A stretch of 39,751 nt of DNA from an uncultured Bacteroidales bacterium (GTDB lineage Bacteria; Bacteroidota; Bacteroidia; Bacteroidales; UBA3824), in contig CAJOJG010000027.1 in the NCBI GenBank assembly GCA_905234655.1, positions 1 to 39,751 of the forward strand, in the 5' to 3' direction. Below, in pieces: positions 7,043 through 14,017 of the stretch. How positions within the stretch are numbered: position 1 is the stretch's first letter; the number at the start of each line of letters is the position of its first letter. The notes beneath the pieces are model-generated. The model was not told the DNA's origin and did no database searches. It was given only the letters and a program-made list of their open reading frames with translations. A program made the position numbers and the translations under genes.

Positions 7043-8050
7043 ATGGAATTATACCTCGACTCGGCCAACCTCGCCGAAATAGAAAACGCATTCAAGCTCG
7101 GATTCCTTACCGGCTTGACCACAACTCCAACATTCATGCACCGCGAAGGCATCAACGATGTGGACGGCGTGATACTCAAACTCTCCAAGATGGTCCCGAT
7201 TCTCCAGATTGAGGCTCTCGGACACACTGCGGAGGAAATTGTCTCCGAAGCCCACAGGCTGTGCGACCTCGGACTTGACAAGAACAAGACAGTCTTTAAA
7301 ATCCCCGTTTCACTCGAAGGCGCGCGCGCATGCTACATGCTGCGCAAGGACGGCTACTTGGTCAATGTCCACCTCATCTACACTATCCAGCAGGCGTACA
7401 TCGCCATGGAAGCCGGCGCGACATACATCTGCCCGCTCGTAGGCCGCCTCCAGGATCAGGGACACGACGCGCTCGGGCTTGTCGAGCAGTGCGTGAACGC
7501 CGTCAACAGGTACAACTACCCGTCCAAAATCATGTTCTCATCGGTGCGCAACCCCGAACACATCAAGAACGCGCTTAACCTCGGATGCCACACAATCACT
7601 GTGCCATGGAAGGTTCTCCAGCTCCTGCCGCAGAACAACTTCACATCACTCGGCACACAGCAGTTCTTCGAGGACACCAAACTGATGACCACAAAGGTAA
7701 AGGACATCTGCCGCACACAGAACTCGACAATATCCAAGAACGCCACAATCAACGAGGCTCTCATAAAGATGACACTCTCGAAGCTCGGCGCAGTGACGAT
7801 ATTGGAGGACAACGGCTCGTTGTATGGAGTCTTCACAGACGGCGACCTGCGCAGGCTCGTGGAGAAGGAGGGCGACTCCGTCCTCAGCCAAAAGCTCTCG
7901 TCCCTGCCATCGAAGCAGCCTGTGTCCATAGAATCGGACGCCTACCTGATAGAATCGTCACAACTCTTCAAGCAGCACAAAATCGACACACTCGTGGTGA
8001 CGGAAGGCGGAAAGCCGGTCGGGATGCTGGACATCCAGGACTTGCTCTAA
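7043..8050 (+). CDS. Transaldolase/fructose-6-P aldolase-like domain fused to a CBS pair
   Basis: A 335-residue two-part protein. Residues 1-215 resemble the small transaldolase/fructose-6-phosphate aldolase (FSA) family: start MELYLDSANLAEIE, then LTTTPTFM, the Schiff-base lysine in VFKIPVSLEG (Lys86), AYIAMEAGATYICPLVGR and SKIMFSSVRNPEHI. Residues about 225-335 form two CBS motifs (AVTILEDNGSLYGVFTDGDL; IDTLVVTEGGKPVGM) like the C-terminus of KpsF/KdsD arabinose-5-phosphate isomerases. The SIS isomerase domain of KdsD is absent. It follows kdsA by 14 bases, so it is in the same operon. Known for the families: the aldolase makes or cleaves sugar phosphates through a lysine imine; CBS pairs bind nucleotides and regulate. 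Inference: it may supply or regulate Kdo precursor. Its stop overlaps the convergent HPt gene by 4 bases. Confidence 0.82.
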   Translation: MELYLDSANLAEIENAFKLGFLTGLTTTPTFMHREGINDVDGVILKLSKMVPILQIEALGHTAEEIVSEAHRLCDLGLDKNKTVFKIPVSLEGARACYMLRKDGYLVNVHLIYTIQQAYIAMEAGATYICPLVGRLQDQGHDALGLVEQCVNAVNRYNYPSKIMFSSVRNPEHIKNALNLGCHTITVPWKVLQLLPQNNFTSLGTQQFFEDTKLMTTKVKDICRTQNSTISKNATINEALIKMTLSKLGAVTILEDNGSLYGVFTDGDLRRLVEKEGDSVLSQKLSSLPSKQPVSIESDAYLIESSQLFKQHKIDTLVVTEGGKPVGMLDIQDLL

Positions 8051-8385
8051 AGCCTGTCGAAAACAGACTTCAACTCCTCGACCGCCTTTGGCACTTCGTC
8101 GATGTAATACTGAATTAACGCCGGATACTTCTCCGGCGTTTCTTTTTTCTCAGCCAATACTTGTAGCTCGCTCATCTTATCGGCGACATTGTTAATGCCC
8201 ATGACGCGGGTCGTGGACTTGGCGATATGCGCAGTACGCCCTATCTCGGCGATGTCGTCCGCTAACTGGGCAAGGATAAAACGCTGCTTTATCTCCTCGG
8301 CCTGTGTGAAGAACAACTCGATGAGTTGCTTTTTTGTGGCAGTGTCGCCATCCGTTATGTCGTTAAGATAAGAAAGGTCAATCAT
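8047..8385 (-). CDS. HPt-domain phosphotransfer protein
   Basis: A 112-residue protein, essentially one histidine-phosphotransfer four-helix bundle. The expected motif IGRTAHIAKSTTRVMGI carries the candidate phospho-accepting His53, and the helix after it (VADKMSELQVLAEKK) fits the domain. Start chosen at the ATG at 8385, which overlaps the end of the ClpC-like gene by 8 bases (stop 8378-8380); a longer upstream frame only reads clpC in another frame. HPt proteins relay phosphate between receivers in multistep phosphorelays; no receiver is encoded in view. The unusual SerThrThr in place of the common KGSS/KGSA after His is a mild oddity. Translational coupling to the ClpC-like gene suggests joint expression. 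Confidence 0.78.
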   Translation of the reverse strand: MIDLSYLNDITDGDTATKKQLIELFFTQAEEIKQRFILAQLADDIAEIGRTAHIAKSTTRVMGINNVADKMSELQVLAEKKETPEKYPALIQYYIDEVPKAVEELKSVFDRL

Positions 8386-10540
8386 GGTTCTCCTCCTCCG
8401 TGGTGCTTGGTTTGGTGGATAGCACAATCTTGTCGCCCGCCTCGCTGAGGTCGGCAATGATTTCGTCGCCGTCGTGGACATCGCCGTCGAGCAGAAGCCC
8501 CGCGAGTTCGTCCTCCAGGTACTTTTGGATAGCCCTCTTGAGCGGACGCGCGCCAAACTTGGGGTCGTAGCCCTTGTCGGAGAGGAAATCCTTAGCCTTC
8601 TCGGTCAGGACAAGCTTGTGCTTTATGTTGTCGATGCGGCTGTAGAGTCCTTTCAACTCGAGGTCGATGATTTTGTGGATATTCTCGCGGCTTAAGGAGT
8701 TGAAGGACACGATGTCGTCGACACGGTTAAGGAACTCGGGCGAGAACGCCTTCTTCAACGCCTTGTCGACAATGGCCTTGTTGTTGTCGTCGGCGTTCTC
8801 GCCGCTGCCAAAGCCCAAGCCGTGTCCATAGTTCTGTATGTCTCGCGCGCCGATGTTCGAGGTCATTATTATTATTGTGTTCTTGAAATCCACAGTCCTG
8901 CCGCTCGCGTCGGTAAGCCGGCCTTCGTCCAACACCTGCAAGAGGAGGTTGAAGATGTCGGAATGCGCCTTCTCAATCTCGTCCAAAAGGACGATGGAGT
9001 AGGGCTTGCGCCTAACTTTCTCCGTGAGCTGTCCGCCCTCCTCGTAGCCGACATAGCCCGGAGGCGAACCGATGAGCCTCGACACCGAGAACTTCTCCAT
9101 GTACTCGCTCATGTCGATTCTGATAAGCGAATCCTTGGAGTCGAACATGTACTCGGCGAGCATCTTCGCGAGCTGTGTCTTGCCCACGCCGGTCGGCCCG
9201 AGGAATATGAACGAGCCGATTGGACGGTTCGGGTCTTTAAGTCCGATGCGGTTGCGCTGTATCGCCTTGACAATCTTCTCGACAGCCTCGTCCTGCCCGA
9301 TGACCCTGCCCTTAAGAGCCTCGTTCATGCGGCGGAGGCGGTCGCCTTCTGCCTCGGCAATCCTCGTCACCGGCACGCCGCTCATCATCGCTATTACTTC
9401 CTCGATGTTGCGTTCGTCAACGGTCTCACGCTTTTTGGACAACTCATTGTCCCACCTGGACTGCTCCTGTTCAAGGAGTTTGTTGAGTTCGCTCTCCTTG
9501 TCGCGGTAACTTGCCGCAAGCTCGAAGTTCTGAGCCTCGACAGCCTTCAGTTTCTCCGTCCTGATGCCCTGGATTTTCTTCTCAAGCTCGTCGATGCGCT
9601 CCGGCACCGATATTTTGGCAATGTGGACTCTCGAGCCCGCCTCGTCGAGCGCGTCTATCGCCTTGTCAGGCAGGCAACGGTCGCTGATGTACCTGTCCGA
9701 CAACTTCACGCAGGCTTCTATCGCCTCGGGTGTGTACGTGACGTTGTGGTGGCTCTCGTACTTGTCCTTTATGTTGTTGAGGATTTGGATCGAATCTTCC
9801 ACGCTCGTCGGCTCTACAATAATCTTCTGGAACCGGCGTTCCAATGCGCCGTCCTTCTCTATGGTCTCTCGGTACTCGTCGAGCGTAGTCGCGCCGATGC
9901 ACTGCAAGTCGCCACGCGCGAGGGCTGGCTTGAGCATGTTGCTCGCGTCGAGCGCGCCGACGTTTCCCGCGCCGACGATGTTATGGATTTCGTCAATGAA
10001 AAGTATGACGTTCTTGTTGTTGGAGACTTCGTTGATGATGGACTTCATGCGCTCCTCGAACTGTCCACGGTACTTTGTACCTGCCACTATGCCCGCCACG
10101 TCGAGCGACACTACGCGCTTTCCGTACAAAACCCTCGAGACATCCTTCGAGGCTATCTTAATCGCCAGGCCTTCCGCAATCGCGGACTTGCCGACGCCAG
10201 GCTCGCCGATAAGCACGGGGTTGTTCTTCTTACGGCGGCTCAGGATCTGCACAAGCCTTTCCACTTCCTTTGTGCGGCCCACTATCGGGTCGAGCCGGTT
10301 CTCCTCGGCGGCCTTCGTGAGGTCGATGCTGAAATTGTCCAATACCGGGGTCTCCGTGTTCCCGTTCTGAGAGTTCTGGGAGTTGCCGTTGGCGTTGTTG
10401 TTGGTATTGTTGTTCTTGGAGTTGTCATATTCTTCGTCGTCGTCATCATCTTCGTCCTCGTCGGGAATCCCCGCCATGTCGACAAGACGGCCGGTATGAC
10501 GCGCCTCCATGAACCTTTTGCTATGTTGTTTATATTCCAT
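8378..10540 (-). CDS. clpC: ClpC-like Hsp100 ATPase lacking the N-terminal Clp domain
   Basis: A 720-residue AAA+ unfoldase. Start chosen at ATG 10540, because the -7 promoter element (10568-10575) covers the longer alternative. First ATPase: GEPGVGKS at about 112-119 with Walker B LFIDEIHN; a ClpC-type middle domain with UVR-like helix (LKAVEAQNFELAASYRDKES); second ATPase: GPTGVGKT at about 448-455 with Walker B LLDEIEKAH. GHGLGFGSG supplies an LGF-type loop for docking on ClpP. The usual 140-residue double Clp_N domain is missing. In its place are about 65 residues with a low-complexity Asp/Glu run followed by an Asn-rich stretch. ClpC enzymes deliver substrates to ClpP; without the N domain, substrate or adaptor choice must differ. 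The HPt gene overlaps its end. Confidence 0.88.
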   Translation of the reverse strand: MEYKQHSKRFMEARHTGRLVDMAGIPDEDEDDDDDEEYDNSKNNNTNNNANGNSQNSQNGNTETPVLDNFSIDLTKAAEENRLDPIVGRTKEVERLVQILSRRKKNNPVLIGEPGVGKSAIAEGLAIKIASKDVSRVLYGKRVVSLDVAGIVAGTKYRGQFEERMKSIINEVSNNKNVILFIDEIHNIVGAGNVGALDASNMLKPALARGDLQCIGATTLDEYRETIEKDGALERRFQKIIVEPTSVEDSIQILNNIKDKYESHHNVTYTPEAIEACVKLSDRYISDRCLPDKAIDALDEAGSRVHIAKISVPERIDELEKKIQGIRTEKLKAVEAQNFELAASYRDKESELNKLLEQEQSRWDNELSKKRETVDERNIEEVIAMMSGVPVTRIAEAEGDRLRRMNEALKGRVIGQDEAVEKIVKAIQRNRIGLKDPNRPIGSFIFLGPTGVGKTQLAKMLAEYMFDSKDSLIRIDMSEYMEKFSVSRLIGSPPGYVGYEEGGQLTEKVRRKPYSIVLLDEIEKAHSDIFNLLLQVLDEGRLTDASGRTVDFKNTIIIMTSNIGARDIQNYGHGLGFGSGENADDNNKAIVDKALKKAFSPEFLNRVDDIVSFNSLSRENIHKIIDLELKGLYSRIDNIKHKLVLTEKAKDFLSDKGYDPKFGARPLKRAIQKYLEDELAGLLLDGDVHDGDEIIADLSEAGDKIVLSTKPSTTEEENHD

Positions 10541-10567
10541 GGTTCTCTGTTGTCTTAAATCAGATGC

Positions 10568-10598
10568 CAAATTTAAATATTCCGTTTCAGATTACAAA
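10568..10598 (-). promoter_or_regulatory. Promoter of the clpC-like gene
   Basis: On the minus strand TTTG (10595-10598), a 19-base spacer and TAAATTTG (10568-10575) match the Bacteroidota consensus exactly. The transcript would begin near 10560, which fixes the start codon at 10540. Confidence 0.8.
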
Positions 10599-10637
10599 AA
10601 TTATTTTTCCCTATTGTGTTAAACATACATAAAAATT

Positions 10638-10667
10638 TTTGATTGCAGATTCAAATTTCTAAATTTG
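10638..10667 (+). promoter_or_regulatory. Promoter of the secreted protein/acyltransferase/comF operon
   Basis: TTTG at 10638-10641 and TAAATTTG at 10660-10667 with an 18-base spacer. It is divergent from the clpC promoter and overlaps a spurious TTG start at 10665, supporting ATG 10698. Confidence 0.7.
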
Positions 10668-10697
10668 CCGTCGAACAAAACATCAGACTATATAATA

Positions 10698-11486
10698 ATG
10701 TCACGAAACCCAATCATAACAACACTATTATTGACTTTGGTAATGGCGGCGGCATCGCTTACAGCCGACGCCCAGCCCAAAGTATACGAGGTCAGGGGCA
10801 ACCTTGTCAATGAGGAGGACGAGGCTGTGCAGTTCGCCCATGTCATTAACATAAACAGGTCACAGGCCTGCATAAGCGACACCGAGGGACGTTTCCGACT
10901 CCTGATGCTGCAAAGCGACACCGCCAAAATATCGTGCATGGGATTCGTGACCACTGGCTTCGCCCTGAACAACATCGAACTCGACTCCGTGGGCAACATC
11001 ATCGAACTCGGCGTCATCGTACTCAAATACAAACTCTACGAACTCTCGACAGTCAGCGTGTACGCCGAGCGGTGGAAGTCGTTCATGTACGACTACGAGC
11101 AGGTCAAGATTGCCGACGAGCCTTACTATGTCAAGGCCATCGACCACTGGAAACAGAACCTCATCAATGTCGACGAGCTGAAGCAGCTCGACCGCGCGGC
11201 GACCGGCATAGGGTTCTCCTTCGACTTTCAGGCGCGCAAGCGGCGCAAGGCGGAAAAGAAAATCGCCGAGTTCCAGCGTCAGGACGAGCTCAACCAAGCG
11301 TACATCGAAAAATACAACCCGACGGTCGTCGCCGAGGCGACCGGGCTGTCGCTCGAAGAAGCCCAAAAGTTCATCGACCACTTCAAGCTTGACCGCGACT
11401 TTGTACTCGAGCGTAACGACTACGACCTGTACATCCTCATCTCCCAACTGTTCAAAGAATACAACAAGATTAAACAAACCAACTAA
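10698..11486 (+). CDS. Secreted protein with carboxypeptidase-regulatory-like domain
   Basis: A 262-residue protein with a signal peptide (IITTLLLTLVMAAASLTADA, then Q) and, from about residue 30 to 115, a beta-sandwich of the CarboxypepD_reg-like type: VRGNLVNEEDEAVQFAHVIN, ISDTEGRFRL, and ISCMGFVTTGF. This domain is common at the start of TonB-dependent receptors and as small exported proteins in Bacteroidota. The rest (130-262) is charged and probably helical (ARKRRKAEKKIAEFQRQDEL) with no recognised domain. It should sit in the periplasm or outer membrane. It shares an operon with the acyltransferase gene 12 bases downstream, suggesting an envelope role. Start ATG 10698 follows the promoter. 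Confidence 0.75.
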   Translation: MSRNPIITTLLLTLVMAAASLTADAQPKVYEVRGNLVNEEDEAVQFAHVININRSQACISDTEGRFRLLMLQSDTAKISCMGFVTTGFALNNIELDSVGNIIELGVIVLKYKLYELSTVSVYAERWKSFMYDYEQVKIADEPYYVKAIDHWKQNLINVDELKQLDRAATGIGFSFDFQARKRRKAEKKIAEFQRQDELNQAYIEKYNPTVVAEATGLSLEEAQKFIDHFKLDRDFVLERNDYDLYILISQLFKEYNKIKQTN

Positions 11487-11498
11487 AAGCTACACAAT

Positions 11499-12419
11499 AT
11501 GAAAGTATTCCAATACATAGGCTACCTGTTCTACCGGCTTTTCATCTTTGGATTCAGGATAACGCCGTTCTGGCTGCTGTACTTAGAGTCGGACGTGATT
11601 AGCTTTTTCGTCTCCAGGGTCTTCAGGTACCGGGTCAAGGTCGTCGACAAGAACCTTGAGATGTGTTTTCCAGAGAAGACAAAGCAGGAGCGCGACAAGA
11701 TTAAGAAAGAATATTACAGCTACATGATCGACTTGTTCATGGAGAGTCTGAAGGGCTACACGTACCCCGCCGAAAAACTCCGCAAACGCCTTGTCTACGA
11801 CGACCTCTCGATTCCGGAGCGTCTGTACGCCGAGGGCAAGTCGATGATCGTGGCGATGGGACACCACGGAAACTGGGAATGGACGACTCAGACCGTCAAA
11901 TACGAGCACAAGCACAAGTTCTGCGCCATCTTCAAACCTCTCAACAACCAGTACATCAGCAACTTCACTGTCAAATGCCGTGAGCAGCGCGGCACCCATT
12001 TTTGCCCGATAGAGAAGACGAGGTTTGCATTCGGAATGAGGGAAAAGCAGCCCACGGGCTTTTGCATGGCCGGCGACCAAAACACGCCAAACACCAAGCG
12101 CGCCATCTGGGCAAACTTCTTCAACCAAGACACCGCCTGCCTGCCCGGCATCGAGTTCTACGCAAAAATGTTCGACCTGCCAGTGATATTCATGGAAATC
12201 AGGCGCGTAAAGCGTGGATACTATAAATGCTACGTGTCGATGATAGCCGAAGACCCGTCGAAGTGTGAAAAAGGCGAAATAACCCAAAAGTACATGTCAA
12301 AGCTCGAAGAGGCAATCCGCAACCAGCCTGAGACTTGGCTATGGACCCACAAACGCTGGAAGGCCGTCCGCCTCCCCGACGGCTCGATAGAATACGGCAA
12401 AATTTACCAGAATCTTTAA
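11499..12419 (+). CDS. LpxL/HtrB-family lipid A acyltransferase
   Basis: A 306-residue protein of the usual length for lysophospholipid acyltransferases of lipid A. An N-terminal hydrophobic segment (about 7-30) is a membrane anchor. The catalytic HX4(D/E) motif is in AMGHHGNWEW (His122 to Glu127). Family features follow: CAIFKPLNNQYISN, then GFCMAGDQNTPNTKRAIW and a final ETWLWTHKRWK, typical of LpxL/LpxM ('WLW.H+RWK'). The enzyme transfers a fatty acyl chain from acyl-ACP to Kdo-lipid IVA (or an analogue) at the cytoplasmic face of the inner membrane. It sits between a secreted protein and comF. With kdsA in the same window, lipopolysaccharide synthesis is a recurring theme. Confidence 0.92.
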   Translation: MKVFQYIGYLFYRLFIFGFRITPFWLLYLESDVISFFVSRVFRYRVKVVDKNLEMCFPEKTKQERDKIKKEYYSYMIDLFMESLKGYTYPAEKLRKRLVYDDLSIPERLYAEGKSMIVAMGHHGNWEWTTQTVKYEHKHKFCAIFKPLNNQYISNFTVKCREQRGTHFCPIEKTRFAFGMREKQPTGFCMAGDQNTPNTKRAIWANFFNQDTACLPGIEFYAKMFDLPVIFMEIRRVKRGYYKCYVSMIAEDPSKCEKGEITQKYMSKLEEAIRNQPETWLWTHKRWKAVRLPDGSIEYGKIYQNL

Positions 12420-12425
12420 CCCATC

Positions 12426-13142
12426 ATGCGCCGCGTATTCGACATAATAAACCGCATCACAGACGACCTGCTGGACATTGCATGGCCGGAGGTCTGCATG
12501 GGATGCGGCAAACGTTTTAACGGCGGCGGCGAATCGCTGATTTGCAGCGACTGCCTTATGAACCTATCCAAAGTCGACTACTATGAGCACGACGAGAATT
12601 TTGTGACGACGGAATTTTTCAGGCACTCGGTGGAACTTGAATACGGATGCTGCTTTCTACAATACAAGAAAGGCGACTACACACAGTCGCTCATGCACAA
12701 CATCAAATATTTCCAACATCCGACCCTCGGAATCACACTCGGACAGATGGCGGCGACAGAAATGCAAAAGCACAACCGCTTCATGGACGCTGAATATATT
12801 GTGCCGATACCGATGCACCCCGACAAACTTAAAGACCGGGGATTCAACCAGGCGGAGCGCATTGCGCGTGGATTTGCCGATGTCTACCGAATCCCGCTGT
12901 GCGAGGATGCCCTCGCAAAAACCGTCAACTCAAAGACCCAGGCTTTCATGTCCCCGGCAGAGCGCATCGAAAACGCCAAAAGACTTTTCGCCGCCCATTA
13001 CAATGAAGACCTCGACGGAAAGCACATCCTCATCGTCGACGATGTTTTCACGACCGGCTCTACGCTTATCGTCTGCGCCCAAAAACTCCACGAAGCCATG
13101 CCAAAATCCAAAATCAGCGTGTTCGCACTGGCGAAGGCGTAA
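12426..13142 (+). CDS. comF: ComF family phosphoribosyltransferase-like protein
   Basis: A 238-residue protein. It has an N-terminal zinc site made by CMGCGKRF (Cys24, Cys27) and ICSDC (Cys40, Cys43), the central AEYIVPIPMHPDKLKDRGFN typical of ComF, and the type I phosphoribosyltransferase PRPP loop HILIVDDVFTTGSTL. ComF/GntX proteins are needed for uptake of single-stranded DNA during natural transformation in several bacteria, although the biochemical activity is not established. The start lies 6 bases after the acyltransferase stop, so it is the last gene of the operon that begins at 10698. A strong bidirectional terminator follows at 13217-13247. Confidence 0.92.
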   Translation: MRRVFDIINRITDDLLDIAWPEVCMGCGKRFNGGGESLICSDCLMNLSKVDYYEHDENFVTTEFFRHSVELEYGCCFLQYKKGDYTQSLMHNIKYFQHPTLGITLGQMAATEMQKHNRFMDAEYIVPIPMHPDKLKDRGFNQAERIARGFADVYRIPLCEDALAKTVNSKTQAFMSPAERIENAKRLFAAHYNEDLDGKHILIVDDVFTTGSTLIVCAQKLHEAMPKSKISVFALAKA

Positions 13143-13164
13143 TATAGGAAAGAGGAAAGATTTT

Positions 13165-13197
13165 CGAGGAGAGAGGAGAGAGGAGAGAGGGAAGAGG
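13165..13197. repeat. Purine-rich heptamer tandem repeat
   Basis: About three to four copies of GAGAGGA, slightly degenerate, giving a continuous purine strand downstream of comF. Such a homopurine tract can vary in copy number or form a triplex. No coding or regulatory function can be assigned. Confidence 0.6.
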
Positions 13198-13216
13198 ATT
13201 GTTAGTGATAATGATA

Positions 13217-13247
13217 CAAAAATCGGGGGTTCGCACCCCCGGTTTTA
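13217..13247. terminator. Bidirectional terminator between comF and the Asp-rich lipoprotein gene
   Basis: CGGGGGT (13224-13230), loop TCGC, ACCCCCG (13235-13241), with GTTTTA after the stem on plus and ATTTTTG after it on minus. It lies between two convergent genes. Confidence 0.85.
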
Positions 13248-13286
13248 TGACTTTCGTCCGTTTATTTTCAGGACTTCGAGACGCGC

Positions 13287-13940
13287 TTAAAGTCCGAGAC
13301 AAGAGAAGGAACCACCAGTGAATTGGAATGTGTCCTTTGACTTGTTCATCATTGTTGCGTCGAATGTACCTGTATAGTATCCAATCGAACCGATGGTCAA
13401 CTGTGTCGGTACAACCGTACAATCGGTAGAGAACCAGAAGTTAGTACTTGTAGCATCCGCATCTTTGGCATTCTTATAGATGATTAGCGCATCAAAGTTA
13501 AATGCGTTCTGCATTGTCTCCTTCAAAGAGCCGTTGGTCAAGTAATCTATCAACAGTTCATTGACATTGGAAGAAGAAGATTGGGTGTACGTTCCACTGG
13601 TCGTTCCATTGTAGGTAATGGAAATGAATTCGTTGTTCTCATAACCGTAAATCGTAGTCCTGCTTGTCGACGATTTCAGAATGTCAGAGAGTTTGCCAGT
13701 GATGCCAGTTGCATCCGAAGATTCAGAGGCATGAGTTGCCTTTGCAAGTACCGTTGTGCCGATAGCCCAGGAAAGATTAGCTGCTAAATCTCCCGTCTGG
13801 CTCGCGCCACGGTTTGCCTTGATGTAGAGGGCTGCACTGCTTGCGTTATTGTCGTCATCATCGTCGTCGTCGCCGCAGGAGGTGAACATCGTCGATGCAG
13901 CGAGTGCAAGTGCCATAAGGCAGAATGAAAGTTTTTTCAT
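13287..13940 (-). CDS. Surface lipoprotein with poly-Asp export signal
   Basis: A 217-residue protein. Lipoprotein signal: LMALALAASTMFTSC with lipidated Cys22, immediately followed by GDDDDDDDNN. An acidic run just after the Cys is the known lipoprotein export signal that directs Bacteroidota lipoproteins to the outside of the outer membrane. The mature part is rich in Ser/Thr and beta-prone, with no domain I recognise. Encoded from its own -7 element (TAACTTTG at 14003-14010, minus strand) and ended by the 13217-13247 terminator. Base composition and codon use are more AT-rich than the clp genes beside it, which may mean faster evolution or transfer. Function unknown. Confidence 0.8.
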   Translation of the reverse strand: MKKLSFCLMALALAASTMFTSCGDDDDDDDNNASSAALYIKANRGASQTGDLAANLSWAIGTTVLAKATHASESSDATGITGKLSDILKSSTSRTTIYGYENNEFISITYNGTTSGTYTQSSSSNVNELLIDYLTNGSLKETMQNAFNFDALIIYKNAKDADATSTNFWFSTDCTVVPTQLTIGSIGYYTGTFDATMMNKSKDTFQFTGGSFSCLGL

Positions 13941-14002
13941 AGTTAATTAATTGAATTTTTGTTTTGTTTGTTTATTATTGTTTTCACTCTTGTAAAACGC
14001 CG

Positions 14003-14010
14003 CAAAGTTA
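14003..14010 (-). promoter_or_regulatory. -7 element for the Asp-rich lipoprotein gene
   Basis: Minus strand TAACTTTG matches TAnnTTTG, about 63 bases before the ATG. No good -33 TTTG is seen, and the upstream part overlaps the end of clpA. Confidence 0.5.
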
Positions 14011-14017
14011 GCAAAAA

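Noticed and set aside
8386..8556. Longer N-terminus for the HPt protein
   Set aside because: This part reads the clpC gene in another frame and has no HPt-like sequence; ATG 8385 fits the domain.
8822..10558. A 578-codon open frame on the plus strand opposite the ClpC-like gene
   Set aside because: It is antisense to a well-conserved ATPase, its sequence has no domain and it arises from codon bias of the minus-strand gene.
13165..13197. Purine repeat as a CRISPR or minisatellite array
   Set aside because: Units are 7 bases with no spacers; no CRISPR array was seen anywhere in the window.
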